Origin: Rhizohabitans arisaemae
GTDB taxonomy: Bacteria > Actinomycetota > Actinomycetes > Streptosporangiales > Streptosporangiaceae
Direction: 5' to 3'
DNA length: 64,000 nt
Assembly: GCF_025996515.1 (NCBI RefSeq)
Contig: NZ_BLRH01000060.1
Location: 1,718,257-1,782,256, forward strand
The notes beneath the pieces are model-generated. The model had not been told where the DNA came from. It saw only the letters and a list, made by a program, of their open reading frames with translations, and ran no database searches. Position numbers and translations under genes: made by a program. Shown here in pieces: positions 1 through 9,714 of this stretch (position 1 is its first letter; each line of letters opens with the position of its first letter).

Positions 1-1
1 T

Positions 2-1642
2 GAGCAGGGGATCCCGGAGGACGACCCGCGCAACGCCGCGACGATCGCCGACAACGTGGGTGACAACGTCGGTGACTGCGCGGGGATGGCGGCCGACCTG
101 TTCGAGTCCTACGCCGTCATGCTTGTCGCGTCCCTGATCCTCGGCAAGGTGGCCTTCGGAACCGAGGGGCTGGTCTTCCCGCTCATCGTTCCGATGATCG
201 GAGTGCTCACCGCCATCATCGGGATCTTCACCGTCTCCCCGCGCGCCGGGGATCGGAACGGGATGGCCGCCATCAACCGGGGATTCTTCATCTCGGCGTT
301 GATCTCGGCTGTGCTCGTCGCGGTGGCCGCCTTCGCCTACCTGCCCGACACCTTCGCCGAGCTCTCGGGCGGCGTACAGAACCTCGACGCCAACCCGCGG
401 TACATCGCCATCGGCGCGGTGCTGATCGGCTTGGTTCTCGCCAGCGCGATTCAGCTGCTCACCGGGTACTTCACCGAGACCAACCGCAAGCCGGTCAGGG
501 ACATCGGTGAGAGTTCGCTCACCGGGGCCGCGACCGTCATCCTCTCCGGAATCAGCGTCGGGCTGGAGTCGGCCGTCTACTCGGCCCTCGTCATCGGCGG
601 TGCGGTGTACGGAGCGGCGCTGCTCGGCTTCGGCAACGTGGTCGTGGCGCTGTTCGCGGTCGCCCTCGCCGGTACGGGACTGTTGACCACGGTCGGCGTC
701 ATCGTGTCGATGGACACCTTCGGTCCGGTGTCGGACAACGCGCAGGGCATCGCCGAGATGTCCGGCGACGTCAAGGGTGAGGGCGCCAAGGTGCTGACGA
801 GCCTGGACGCGGTCGGCAACACCACCAAGGCCATCACGAAGGGCATCGCGATCGCGACGGCGGTGCTGGCGGCCACCGCGCTGTTCGGGGCCTTCCGAAC
901 CTCGGTCGAAGGGGCCTTGGGTTCGGCGGCGAGCTCGTTCAGCCTCTCGATCGACGCACCGGCCGTCCTGGTCGGGCTGATCGTCGGGGCCGCGGTGGTC
1001 TTCCTCTTCGCCGGTCTGGCCATCCTGGCCGTGGGCCGTGCGGCGGGACGGGTGGTCTACGAGGTTCGGGAGCAGTTCCGCACCAAGCCCGGGATCATGG
1101 ACGGCTCCGAGCTGCCCGACTACAGCAGAGTGGTCGACATCTGTACCCGGGATTCGCTCCGGGAACTGGCCACCCCGGGTCTGCTTGCGGTGCTCACCCC
1201 CATCGCGGTCGGATTCGCCATGGGGTATGCGCCTCTCGGCGCTTTCCTCGGCGGCGCGATCGCCTGCGGCACACTCATGGCGGTGTTCCTGGCCAACTCC
1301 GGTGGATCCTGGGACAACGCCAAGAAGCTGGTGGAGGACGGCCACCACGGTGGGAAGGGCTCTCCCGCGCACGAGGCGACCATCATCGGCGACACGGTCG
1401 GAGACCCGTTCAAGGACACCGCCGGTCCCGCGATCAACCCGTTGATCAAGGTGATGAACCTGGTGGCGTTGCTGATCGCTCCCGCGGTCGTCACCTACTC
1501 GAGCAACACGCCGCTGCGGATCGGTATCGCCGTCGCCGCGGTGGGTGTGATCGTTGCGGCTGTGGTGATCTCCAAGCGGAGGTCGACTTCGATCACCCCT
1601 AGCAATGAGGACAGGTCGCCGGAGCCCGCCAACGCGGCCTAG
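2..1642 (+). CDS. hppA: K+-insensitive-type membrane pyrophosphatase, proton pump (5' end outside window)
   Basis: Hydrolyses pyrophosphate in the membrane and pumps protons. The reading frame is open from base 2, so the gene enters from the left edge and only the C-terminal ~547 residues are present. The visible part carries the loop with NVGDNVGDCAGMAADLFESY, the family's hallmark Mg-PPi-binding segment, and later SGGSWDNAKK and GDTVGDPFKDTAGPAINPL, the second and third conserved cytoplasmic loops. About a dozen hydrophobic segments separate them. The gene ends in a short charged tail and is followed within 60 bases by a strong hairpin terminator, so it is the last gene of its transcript. 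Proton versus sodium specificity is inferred from the family normally found in actinobacteria. Confidence 0.95.
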   Translation, partial: EQGIPEDDPRNAATIADNVGDNVGDCAGMAADLFESYAVMLVASLILGKVAFGTEGLVFPLIVPMIGVLTAIIGIFTVSPRAGDRNGMAAINRGFFISALISAVLVAVAAFAYLPDTFAELSGGVQNLDANPRYIAIGAVLIGLVLASAIQLLTGYFTETNRKPVRDIGESSLTGAATVILSGISVGLESAVYSALVIGGAVYGAALLGFGNVVVALFAVALAGTGLLTTVGVIVSMDTFGPVSDNAQGIAEMSGDVKGEGAKVLTSLDAVGNTTKAITKGIAIATAVLAATALFGAFRTSVEGALGSAASSFSLSIDAPAVLVGLIVGAAVVFLFAGLAILAVGRAAGRVVYEVREQFRTKPGIMDGSELPDYSRVVDICTRDSLRELATPGLLAVLTPIAVGFAMGYAPLGAFLGGAIACGTLMAVFLANSGGSWDNAKKLVEDGHHGGKGSPAHEATIIGDTVGDPFKDTAGPAINPLIKVMNLVALLIAPAVVTYSSNTPLRIGIAVAAVGVIVAAVVISKRRSTSITPSNEDRSPEPANAA

Positions 1643-1692
1643 CTTCCGGTCCTGCATAGCCTCTGAGCACACGCCGAGCCGAGGGCAGAGGA

Positions 1693-1730
1693 ACGGGCGG
1701 CGGCACTCACCAAAGAGTGCCGCCGCCCGT
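1693..1730 (+). terminator. Rho-independent-type terminator after hppA
   Basis: A perfect 16-bp inverted repeat (arms 1693-1708 and 1715-1730) with a 6-base loop follows the hppA stop codon by about 50 bases. There is no T-run, as is common for actinobacterial terminators. Confidence 0.85.
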
Positions 1731-2266
1731 CTCAGTTGACCTGAGCAGCCGCGGACCACCGTTTCCTTGCCGGGCGGCAACGATGCCTCCCGCCGGTGCT
1801 CCTGGCATGACCGATGTTCCTGCTTACCGCCACGTCACCGGGGTCGTCGCCGACCGGGCCTCGGGGGCGATCCGCCGGCGACGGAGGAGCCGGCCTCGAA
1901 ATGGGCCGGAAGGGTCGGCCCCACGCTCACCGATAGAGATTTGACCATCGCCGAGGTGGCGGCTGAGGTCGGCACCGGACTGAGTGACATGCGCTTTGAG
2001 ATCGCACCGCCGGGCGAGGTGTCCGTGATCGCGGTGGGGCGGAGCACCGTGACCTCGGTCGGTGCTGAGTGCCCGGGATCGGTCGTGGTACCTGCGGTCC
2101 GGTGCCGTCGCCACGGCGGGTGCGGGTTGGGGGCCGGATGGGCCGGGTGGAAGACTGGCCGTATGCAGCAGGGGCAGCCTTCCGAGGGTAAGACGTTCGG
2201 GATCATGCCGGGCAGGCCGGTGATCCTGGCCGGTATCCCGGTGCCCACGATCCGGGTGAGCCGGAG
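1731..2266. other. Gene-poor region upstream of sixA
   Basis: No convincing gene. The only candidate is a 35-codon ORF from an ATG at 2163 to a stop at 2270, overlapping the sixA ATG by four bases (ATGA). It has no clear Shine-Dalgarno sequence; it could be a coupled leader peptide or chance. Confidence 0.4.
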
Positions 2267-2731
2267 ATGAGGCGACAATTGATCGTCTTGCGGCATGCGA
2301 AGGCGGCCGGCCTGGTGGGGGTGGCCGACCATGAGCGTCCGCTGGCGGAGCGGGGTGAGCATGAGGCCGCCGATGTCGGGCGCTGGTTGAGCGAACAGCG
2401 TCTCATCCCCGATCTGGTGCTTTGTTCGACGGCGCTGCGGACCCGGCAGACCGCCGAGTTCGCCGCGGCGGGTGTGCCGATCTCCTATGAGCGGCGAATC
2501 TACGACAACGATGTGGATGAGTTGTTCGACCTCGTCGCCGAGACCGCGGACGGCGTGCGTACGCTGCTGATCGTCGGACACAGCCCTTCGGTCCACGGAT
2601 TCGTGCAGCAGCTGACGGGCGCCACCGTCGACGAGTTCCCCACCGCGGCGGCCGCCGTCGTCGCCGTGGACGGGCCTTGGGCCGAGCTGTCGCCCGGGGG
2701 CGGGTCTCTCGCCGCTTGGCGTCAGCCCTAG
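2267..2731 (+). CDS. sixA: SixA-like phosphohistidine phosphatase (histidine phosphatase superfamily)
   Basis: A 154-residue protein of the phosphoglycerate-mutase-like superfamily, the usual length of SixA. The catalytic histidine lies in the N-terminal LRHAKA motif (His at about residue 9), and a second conserved histidine in VGHSP near residue 105 fits the 2H-phosphatase fold. SixA enzymes remove phosphate from phosphohistidine, classically on the HPt domain of ArcB; the actinobacterial target is unknown. The start ATG lies just upstream of the RHG-type motif, so there is little room for another start. No partner kinase is adjacent. Confidence 0.85.
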   Translation: MRRQLIVLRHAKAAGLVGVADHERPLAERGEHEAADVGRWLSEQRLIPDLVLCSTALRTRQTAEFAAAGVPISYERRIYDNDVDELFDLVAETADGVRTLLIVGHSPSVHGFVQQLTGATVDEFPTAAAAVVAVDGPWAELSPGGGSLAAWRQP

Positions 2732-2918
2732 CCTCCTCGATCCGGGACGCACGGTTCAGCGAGTTGATCGTCGATTGGGCCGTGGAAAGCGGTACCTACG
2801 GCGCTTGCCCTGGTTTCGCGGGCGGATCTGACGTTCCCACCGATCGGCTTGGGGCCGTGCCGCATAGCGTCCGGGACGACCCGGTTCGGGGGAGGAGCCG
2901 GTACGGCAGGATGCGGGC

Positions 2919-5138
2919 TTGGGGCCTGGGTGTGGCCTGCGGACGGCGGGGAAGTCTTGGACCATCGGGGGACTGCGGAACGCCGTACGACGGCGGGTAC
3001 GGAGGGTACACGAGGGGGCGATCGGCCGTCTCGCGCTGGGCTTCGGGCTCACCGCGGCCACCGCGATCTCCTTGCCGCTGCTCGTCAGCGTGGTCGTCGG
3101 CCGCCCCGGCTGGGGAGGTCTGGTTGCGCTCGGCGCCTACATGGTGGCCACAACAGCGATCAAGGATCCGGCCGGCGGGAGGTTCCCCACGTTCTTCGTG
3201 GCGACGCTGGCGGCCACGGGCGGGGTCGCCCTCGGCGTGCTGATCGCGGGCCGGCCGTGGTTGCTGGCCGGTGGCGGTGCCGCCGTCGCCGCTCTCGGCG
3301 GCCTGGTTCCGGCGGTGGGGCCGACGGGTGCGCTCGCGCTTGTGCTCACCGCGTCGCGGCCCCATTACCCCGAGTTCGCCGTGCCGATTCTGCTTACCTT
3401 CGGTGGTGGCCTGCTCGTCGGCGCCCTACTCTCCCTGCCGTGGCGGTGGCGGCACACCCGGCCGCTGCGTACCGCGGTCGTCGCGGCGGCGAACGACATC
3501 GCCGCGCTGCTTGAGGTGGCCACGGATCCGCTTTCCGAGGACGCGGCTTGGGAGGGGCGACGCCGGGCTGCGGGGAAGTCGCTGCGGCAGGCCCGTACAG
3601 CGTGTGCGCGGCATCATCTGCGGCGCCAGGGGAGGGAGGCCGCGCGGCTTGTGGTGGTGCTCCGGCGAATCCTCTACGAGACCGTGGCGCTCCGCGGTCT
3701 CTGTTCCGTCTTGCGCCGTCAATCACCGGATGCTCTGACGGACTCGGATTCATCCGCCACGGTGGCACCGCTCGTGGCCGCGTTGCGGGTCGTCTTCGAC
3801 GGAGGCCTGGATGTCGTCGGGGTGGCGCCCGGGACGTCTCTCGCGGACCGGATCGGCGTACTCCGCGCCGACCTGCCGCACGATCGGCGGAGTCTGCTTG
3901 AGCTGCTCCAGTTGCGTCAGATCCAGCGGTGTCTCGATCGGATCGGCGAGTCCGTCGGAGTCGCCGCCGAACTCTCCGTCGGGGGACTGTACGGCGGTCC
4001 GGCCGGTCCGCGGATCCCGCCACACATCTCGCCGGTGGTGTCCGCTCGTCCCCAATTCACCTCCCAGGCCGCACGGCATGCGGTACGGCTCGCCGTCGGG
4101 GTGGGCGCCGCTTTGGTGATCATCGCGATCTGGCGGCCGCCGTTTGGGTACTGGCTGGCGTTGACGGTCCTGCTCAGTCTTCAGGCGACGTACGGCGGCA
4201 CCCTCTCCCGGGTGGTCGCGCGGACCTGCGGCGGTGTCGTCGGTGCTCTTCTGGCCGCCGGCGTCCTCGTCGTCGCCCCCGGGAATCTGGCGCTGACCGC
4301 GGTGGTCGCCCTGGTCGCGGTACTCGCCTTCACCCTGTCGGCCGTGCACTATGTGTACTGGTCCGCGCTGGTCACCACACTGGTCATGCTGTTGGTTGAC
4401 TTCAGAATCCCGTTCGGCCCGGAGGCCGCAGGCTCTCGTATCCTCATGACGCTGCTCGGGGGACTGCTGACGTTGACGATCGCCCGGATGCTGTGGCCCC
4501 GCGGTGAAGCGGCGAGGTTGCCCGCCCGGGTCAACCGGCTCCTCCACGCCCACGCGGCCGAGTGCCGTACGGTCGCCTCCTTCGACCGGGGTGAGGGCTC
4601 GCGTTCCCGAGTGGAGAAGGCCGTACTTCAGACGGGAAGCGCCGAGGAGGACTTGGCCGCCTCCGTCAACAGCGCGGCGGGTGAGCCGGGGGTCGCCGTA
4701 CCCGATTCGCTCCGCGAGGTCGCCCGGGCCTCGGGAAGGGTTCGCGACGACGTCATGATGATGGTGACCGTGATGGGTCCGACGGACATCGCTCCGGTTC
4801 AGGCGGTCCTCGGCGCGCTCGCGGATCGTTTCGAACACTGTGTGGAGGCGGTCGAGTCCCGGCGGGCGTATCAGTCCGAGGGAGAGGTGGATCGGCGGTT
4901 GGCGGAGCTATCCACCTGGGTGAGCGACCTGACCGAGAGCCGGATCAAGCGGGCCGCCGAGGAGGCCCCCGAGGAACGGCGGGCGCTGCTGCACGCGGTG
5001 GTGGCCGAACACGCGCTCCGGGAGCTGAACGCCGATTCGGCGCGGCTGTGTGCGGTGGCGTCGGCGGCTTTCGCCGTCGAGGAGCCCGACGACCTCGCCC
5101 GGCAGCCGGCGGGTTCCGGCGAAACGGGCCGGTCGTGA
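2919..5138 (+). CDS. FUSC-family integral membrane protein (putative aromatic compound/organic anion exporter)
   Basis: A 739-residue protein with the FUSC layout: an N-terminal block of about six membrane helices (roughly residues 35-185), a soluble middle, a second helix block (about 390-530) and a cytoplasmic C-terminal helical domain. Family members export fusaric acid or p-hydroxybenzoate-like compounds; others act in lipid or envelope physiology, so the substrate cannot be assigned. The start used here is TTG, the farthest upstream start in the open frame; the first membrane helix begins near residue 40, so a start 10-25 codons later is possible. No periplasmic adaptor gene is nearby. 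Confidence 0.8.
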   Translation: MGPGCGLRTAGKSWTIGGLRNAVRRRVRRVHEGAIGRLALGFGLTAATAISLPLLVSVVVGRPGWGGLVALGAYMVATTAIKDPAGGRFPTFFVATLAATGGVALGVLIAGRPWLLAGGGAAVAALGGLVPAVGPTGALALVLTASRPHYPEFAVPILLTFGGGLLVGALLSLPWRWRHTRPLRTAVVAAANDIAALLEVATDPLSEDAAWEGRRRAAGKSLRQARTACARHHLRRQGREAARLVVVLRRILYETVALRGLCSVLRRQSPDALTDSDSSATVAPLVAALRVVFDGGLDVVGVAPGTSLADRIGVLRADLPHDRRSLLELLQLRQIQRCLDRIGESVGVAAELSVGGLYGGPAGPRIPPHISPVVSARPQFTSQAARHAVRLAVGVGAALVIIAIWRPPFGYWLALTVLLSLQATYGGTLSRVVARTCGGVVGALLAAGVLVVAPGNLALTAVVALVAVLAFTLSAVHYVYWSALVTTLVMLLVDFRIPFGPEAAGSRILMTLLGGLLTLTIARMLWPRGEAARLPARVNRLLHAHAAECRTVASFDRGEGSRSRVEKAVLQTGSAEEDLAASVNSAAGEPGVAVPDSLREVARASGRVRDDVMMMVTVMGPTDIAPVQAVLGALADRFEHCVEAVESRRAYQSEGEVDRRLAELSTWVSDLTESRIKRAAEEAPEERRALLHAVVAEHALRELNADSARLCAVASAAFAVEEPDDLARQPAGSGETGRS

Positions 5139-5483
5139 GTTGTACACGGTTCGGCCCAGCGATGCATGGGGGTGTCGGTGGGTTTCACCGTTGGGAACTT
5201 TGCAGTGTTCTTCCAGGAGCGGGCGGTTTAGGGGTTAGGGCCCGCAGCCCGGCCGTGAACCGGATCGACGGCCCCCGGGCCGCCACAGGTACCGCCGGGC
5301 TTGACACGGGCTCCGGGAGCCGGACCACCGATCGGTGAAAGGCATGGCTTGGTCCGGACGTCGGGGCCGCAGGGCTTGGCCAAGGCAAAACGATCGGTGT
5401 CCCGGCTGGCCTCCCGGTCGGGTGGCCACGTGGGAGTCGTCGCGGTGCTCGATGGTCGAGGAAGGCCGCCCGACGTCGGCCGA
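5139..5483. other. Convergent intergenic region, no gene seen
   Basis: Separates the FUSC gene from serB, which end towards each other. It contains several short GC-rich palindromes, such as a 6-bp arm pair at 5269-5282, but I see no strong terminator and no supported gene. Confidence 0.4.
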
Positions 5484-6677
5484 CTAGGTGTACGCGTCTT
5501 CGGCGTCCGCGGCGTCGATTTCCTCTCGGGAGAGGCCGAGCAGGTGCAGGATCGCGTCCAGGTAGGGGACGTTCACCGCGGTGTCCGCGGCCTGCCGTAC
5601 GACCGGCTTGGCGTTGAAGGCGATGCCCAGCCCCGCGGCGGCGATCATGTCGAGGTCGTTGGCGCCGTCTCCGATGGCGACGGTCTGGCTGATCGGGATG
5701 CCCGCTTCGGCGGCGAAGCGCTCCAACGCGCGGGCCTTTCCGGGACGGTCGACGATCGGCCCCACGACCCGGCCGGTCAGCACGCCGTCGACGATCTCCA
5801 GGGTGTTGGCGGCCGAGTAGTCGATTCCCAGGTCCTCGACGAGGGCGTCGGTGATCTGGGTGAAGCCTCCGCTGACGATGGCGAAGCGGTAGTCGAGGCG
5901 CTTGAGGGTACGGACGAGGGTCCGGGCGCCGGGGGAGAGCACGACCTCGTCCCGGACCTTCCCGATGACGGAATCCGGCAGTCCGGCCAGGAGGGCGACG
6001 CGTTGCCGCAGGGAGGCCTCGAAGTCCAGTTCCCCGCGCATCGCCGCCGAGGTGACCTCTTCCACTTCGGCGAGGCAGCCGGCGTGTGCGGCGAGGAGTT
6101 CGATCACCTCGCCTTGGATGAGGGTCGAGTCGACGTCCATGACGATGAGCCGCTTGGCTCGGCGGTGCAGTCCTGAGCGCTGTACGGCGACGTCGACCTG
6201 TTGTGCGGCGGCTTCGAACGCGAGCTCGGTGCGGAGCCGGTCGGGGTCGGCGCCGGAGATGTCCATCTCGATGCAGGTGACGGGTGACCGGGCCAGCCGG
6301 AGGATGCGGTCGATGTTCGCACCGTTCGCCGCGATCTTGCCGGCGATTCCCGCCATGGCCGCGGGCAGGAGCGGCGCGCCGAGGACGGTCACGTGCAACC
6401 GGCCGCGGCGTCGCTTGTCGGAGTCGCCGGTGCCCGTGGCGAGTTCCACCTCCATGCCGAGGTCTGCGGCGATGTCCTCGACCTTGGACCAGAGTGCCCC
6501 GATGTCGGTCTGAGGGTCGTAGGCGATGAGGACGCCGAGGGTCATCCGGCCGCGGATGACGACCTGCTCCACGTCGGCCACGACGGCCGGGAAAGCGGAG
6601 AGTGCGGTGAACAGCCGGGAGGTGACCCCTGGGCGGTCACGGCCGGTCAGCGTGATGAGGAGAGTGCGCTGGTTCAT
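5484..6677 (-). CDS. serB: Phosphoserine phosphatase with N-terminal ACT domains
   Basis: Last step of serine synthesis: phosphoserine to serine plus phosphate, in the cytoplasm. The 397-residue protein has two ACT-like domains (about residues 1-165), typical of actinobacterial SerB and likely to bind serine, followed by a HAD phosphatase domain. HAD motif I reads VMDVDSTLIQGE, motif II is VSGGFTQ and motif IV is GDGANDLDM. The open frame reaches 6755, but the ATG at 6677 (MNQRTLLITLTG) starts exactly at the first ACT strand and is preferred. The gene stands alone, diverging from the ABC transporter pair to its right. Confidence 0.92.
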   Translation of the reverse strand: MNQRTLLITLTGRDRPGVTSRLFTALSAFPAVVADVEQVVIRGRMTLGVLIAYDPQTDIGALWSKVEDIAADLGMEVELATGTGDSDKRRRGRLHVTVLGAPLLPAAMAGIAGKIAANGANIDRILRLARSPVTCIEMDISGADPDRLRTELAFEAAAQQVDVAVQRSGLHRRAKRLIVMDVDSTLIQGEVIELLAAHAGCLAEVEEVTSAAMRGELDFEASLRQRVALLAGLPDSVIGKVRDEVVLSPGARTLVRTLKRLDYRFAIVSGGFTQITDALVEDLGIDYSAANTLEIVDGVLTGRVVGPIVDRPGKARALERFAAEAGIPISQTVAIGDGANDLDMIAAAGLGIAFNAKPVVRQAADTAVNVPYLDAILHLLGLSREEIDAADAEDAYT

Positions 6678-6884
6678 TTCGGTCAACGTTACTTGGCTGC
6701 CCGCCCCGCACTGAGCGCAGCCCGTCTTTCGGACGGGCGGTGTGCCGGGATCCACTCGGGTGAGGTTCGGAGCACGGGATGCATCGAAGTCCTTCGGAGT
6801 GCACAGGCTTTTTGGCTGACTTGGACAGCATATTGCCTGTTAGAGAGCTCATACGTATGACTTTTGTCGCTATAGGATCTAAAG

Positions 6885-7790
6885 ATGGGCAAGGCGATAG
6901 TTGTTCAAGATCTCAAGAAGAGATACGGGGACGTCCAGGCGGTGGACGGTGTCTCGTTTGAGGTGGAGTCGGGGGAGTTCTTCGGCATCCTCGGCCCCAA
7001 CGGAGCGGGCAAGACCACGACGCTGGAGATCTTGGAGGGTCTGCGGCAGGCCGACTCGGGCAGCGCCGAGATCTTCGGTCTCTCCCCGTGGCCGCGAAAC
7101 CCCAGGCTTCTCCCGCGCATCGGGGTCCAGCTGCAGGCCTCGGCGTTCTTCGAACGCCTCACCGCGCGGGAGCAGATCCGGACCTTCGCTTCCCTGTACG
7201 GCGTGTCGCCGGCCAAGGCCGACGAGATGCTTGAGGTCGTCGGCCTCGCGGACAAGGCGAACACCCCGGCGGAGAAGCTCTCCGGTGGCCAGGCCCAGCG
7301 GCTCTCGATCGCCATCGCCCTCGCGCACGGGCCGGAGCTGGTGTTCTTGGACGAGCCCACCGCCGCCCTCGACCCGCAGGCCCGGCGCAACCTCTGGGAT
7401 CTCCTCCGCGAAATCAACGCCGCGGGCCGTACGGTCGTCCTCACCACCCACTACATGGATGAGGCCGAGTCGCTCTGTGATCGGGTGGCGGTCATGGACC
7501 ACGGGAAGATCTTGAAGCTCGGCTCCCCCGCCGTCCTCGTCCGCGGCCTGGACAGCCCCACCCACATCAGCGTGGAGCTCGGCGTGATCAGTCTCGCCGC
7601 GGCGAAGGAGCTGGCCGGCCCGGGGGACGAGGTCGCCGAGGACGGGATCTCGCTCACCATCGCCACCAGGAAACCGGCGGTGATCCTCTCCGAACTCGCC
7701 GAACGCGGAGCCCTCGCGGGGCTGCAAGTCCGCGGCGCGACCCTTGAAGACGTCTTCCTCGACCTGACCGGACGGGAGTACCGGGCGTGA
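6885..7790 (+). CDS. ABC-2-type exporter ATP-binding subunit (DrrA-like)
   Basis: ATPase of a two-component export ABC transporter. Walker A is GPNGAGKTT (about residue 36), the signature is LSGGQAQR, Walker B is LVFLDEPTAALD, and the switch histidine is in TTHYMDEAE. The C-terminal ~80 residues match the regulatory extension of drug- and lipid-export ATPases. AGGA at 6874-6877 sits seven bases before the ATG. The same bases lie in a TATAGGAT box (6871-6878) that could be a -10 element giving a near-leaderless mRNA, so both readings are open. The stop overlaps the permease start (GTGA). The exported substrate is unknown. Confidence 0.88.
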   Translation: MGKAIVVQDLKKRYGDVQAVDGVSFEVESGEFFGILGPNGAGKTTTLEILEGLRQADSGSAEIFGLSPWPRNPRLLPRIGVQLQASAFFERLTAREQIRTFASLYGVSPAKADEMLEVVGLADKANTPAEKLSGGQAQRLSIAIALAHGPELVFLDEPTAALDPQARRNLWDLLREINAAGRTVVLTTHYMDEAESLCDRVAVMDHGKILKLGSPAVLVRGLDSPTHISVELGVISLAAAKELAGPGDEVAEDGISLTIATRKPAVILSELAERGALAGLQVRGATLEDVFLDLTGREYRA

Positions 7791-8833
7791 CCTCCTTGTC
7801 CAGCCTCTCCCGGGCGATGCTGCTCGGTTTCCTGCGCGACAAGACCGCGCTGTTCTTCACCGTGCTGTTCCCCCTCATGTTCCTGATGATCTTCGGAGTG
7901 ATCTTTCAGGGGTCGAGCGCGCCCAAGACCGAGATACTCCAGGTCGGTGCGGTCGAGATCCTCGACAGCCTCCCCGCAGAGGCGAAGGGGATCATCCAGG
8001 TGACCAAGTCCACCGACCTGAACAAGGGGTTGGAGGACGTGCGCAAGGGCGATGTCGACGCACTCATCCGGCAGGAGAACAACCAGATCGTCCTGCACTA
8101 CTCCCAGGCGGATCAGGTCCGCGCGGGAACGGTGCGCAGCATCGTCGACTCGTTCGTGCAGCGGGCGAATCTCGCCGGGCAGCCGGGGCGGTTCCAGCTC
8201 AGGCCGGAGCAGGTCGAGGACAAGTCGCTCAAGGCCATCCAGTTCTTCACACCCGGAATCCTGGGCTGGGCGATCGCGACCGGCGCCACCTTCGGCGCCG
8301 CGATGACCCTCGTCTCCTGGCGCCAGAAGAAGATCTTGCGCAGACTCAGGCTCTCCCCGGTGCGTACGACGACCATCGTCTCCGCCCGGGTCGGGGTGAG
8401 CATCGGGGTGGCGCTCCTGCAGACCGCGCTCTTCCTGGGGGTCGCGACGCTGCCCTTCTTCGGGCTGCAGCTCGCGTCGTCCTGGTGGGCCTCGATCTTT
8501 CTGATCATCGCGGGTACCTTGGCGTTCCTCGCGGTGGGCCTGGTCGCCGGGGCCGTCTCCAAGACGCCGGAAGGGGCGAGCGGGATCGCGAACCTGCTCG
8601 TCCTGCCCATGGCCTTCCTCGGCGGGACGTTCTTCCCGCTCGACGACGCACCGGGATGGATGCAGGCGGTCGCGAACTTCCTCCCGCTCAGCCATCTGAC
8701 CGAAGGCATGCAGGACGTGATGGTCCGGGGTCTCGGGGTGACGAGCATCCTGCCCGAGCTCGGGATTCTGCTGGGCTTCTCCGTGGTCGTCTCCCTGCTC
8801 GCAGTCAAGCTGTTCACCTGGGACGACGTCTGA
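7787..8833 (+). CDS. ABC-2-type exporter permease
   Basis: Membrane partner of the preceding ATPase, 348 residues. There is an N-terminal hydrophobic helix (about 20-42), an extracytoplasmic domain of about 120 residues, and then five membrane helices ending near the C-terminus, the standard ABC2_membrane layout. The GTG start overlaps the ATPase stop by four bases, so the two are translationally coupled. The loop sequence SKTPEGASGIANLL, between helices, is typical of the DrrB/NodJ-like branch. A bidirectional hairpin follows six bases after the stop. Confidence 0.87.
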   Translation: MTSLSSLSRAMLLGFLRDKTALFFTVLFPLMFLMIFGVIFQGSSAPKTEILQVGAVEILDSLPAEAKGIIQVTKSTDLNKGLEDVRKGDVDALIRQENNQIVLHYSQADQVRAGTVRSIVDSFVQRANLAGQPGRFQLRPEQVEDKSLKAIQFFTPGILGWAIATGATFGAAMTLVSWRQKKILRRLRLSPVRTTTIVSARVGVSIGVALLQTALFLGVATLPFFGLQLASSWWASIFLIIAGTLAFLAVGLVAGAVSKTPEGASGIANLLVLPMAFLGGTFFPLDDAPGWMQAVANFLPLSHLTEGMQDVMVRGLGVTSILPELGILLGFSVVVSLLAVKLFTWDDV

Positions 8834-8838
8834 CAGCA

Positions 8839-8874
8839 CTGAGGCTCGCCCCGCGTCGGCGCGGCGAGCCTCAG
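8839..8874. terminator. Bidirectional terminator between convergent genes
   Basis: A 12-bp perfect inverted repeat (8839-8850 with 8863-8874) with a 12-base GC-rich loop lies in the 54 bases between the permease and the secreted protein gene, so it can end both transcripts. Confidence 0.8.
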
Positions 8875-8887
8875 AGTCGGTCTCCGG

Positions 8888-9463
8888 TTAGCGGACGACC
8901 TTGGTCTTCACGGTCTTGAGGAAGTACCACGAGTTGACGCCGGCGCCCTCGAGGTTCCGGACTTCGTCGTCGTTCTCGATGTCCACACCCTCGGGGATAT
9001 CCCAGCTGTCGACGCCGAGCTTGGCGGTGACCGTACCCTTGGTGCTCTTCTTCAGCCGCACCGTGAGCTTCATCGTGTCCGACTCGCCCTTCTGCAGGAC
9101 GTCCGGCGTCCAGCACCAGTACCCGTCGTCGAAGACGTCGCACTCGGCTTCGCCGCTCTCGTGTGTGAGCGTCACCGATCCGGTGGTGCCTTTGGGGAGC
9201 GTTCCGCCGAAGTAGTAGTAGTCGGCCTCGTAGGGGCCGAGGTTCGTGGCCTTGATGGTGTAGGTGATCTTGCCACCGCGCTTGACCGTCTTGGGAGCAG
9301 TCACCTTGACGGAAAAGACCGAGCCCGGTTCGTCCGCGGCCTGAACACTCGCCACTTGGGCGGTCGAGGCGGCGGGGGCGGCCTCCGCAGGCATGATCAT
9401 GGACATGGCCACGAGGGGGGTGGCGAGCGCAAGTGCGGCGATCTTGCTGATCGGCCGACGCAT
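8888..9463 (-). CDS. Secreted DUF11-like protein, copy 1
   Basis: A 191-residue protein with a Sec signal peptide: basic MRRPISK, a hydrophobic core to about residue 24, and probable cleavage after an AEA motif near residue 27. The mature part is one immunoglobulin-like beta domain; VKRGGKITYTIKATNLGP is the usual DUF11 first-strand pattern. Two cysteines flank an acidic loop (CDVFDDGYWCW) and could form a disulfide. The start at 9463 is chosen because GGAG lies six bases upstream; the frame stays open nine more codons. It is a paralogue of the gene at 9715-10308. DUF11 domains occur in cell-wall and adhesion proteins; the role here is unknown. Confidence 0.8.
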   Translation of the reverse strand: MRRPISKIAALALATPLVAMSMIMPAEAAPAASTAQVASVQAADEPGSVFSVKVTAPKTVKRGGKITYTIKATNLGPYEADYYYFGGTLPKGTTGSVTLTHESGEAECDVFDDGYWCWTPDVLQKGESDTMKLTVRLKKSTKGTVTAKLGVDSWDIPEGVDIENDDEVRNLEGAGVNSWYFLKTVKTKVVR

Positions 9464-9643
9464 GGGCGACTCCGTTGCTGCAATTGACAAAGGGATTCAA
9501 GGGGGTTGAATCGGCGGTCACGCCTGATCGCATCCCCTAGCGGTAGGAGATTCCTACCATCCTCGTCCGTAAGGGCGTCGGCACTCGGTAGTGATTGATG
9601 GAATCTGTGTCATATCTGTGATGCGTGCACCATCGAGAAAGAA

Positions 9644-9684
9644 AATATCGCTGTGGGTCACCGGTGATGACCCACAGCGATATT
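9644..9684 (-). terminator. Terminator for secreted protein copy 2
   Basis: A perfect 17-bp inverted repeat (9644-9660 with 9668-9684) with a 7-base loop lies 30 bases past the stop of the gene at 9715. Read on the minus strand it is followed by a T-rich tract, so it is a textbook intrinsic terminator. Confidence 0.9.
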
Positions 9685-9714
9685 CGCATTGGTCGGATAA
9701 CTCAGTCAGGACAC

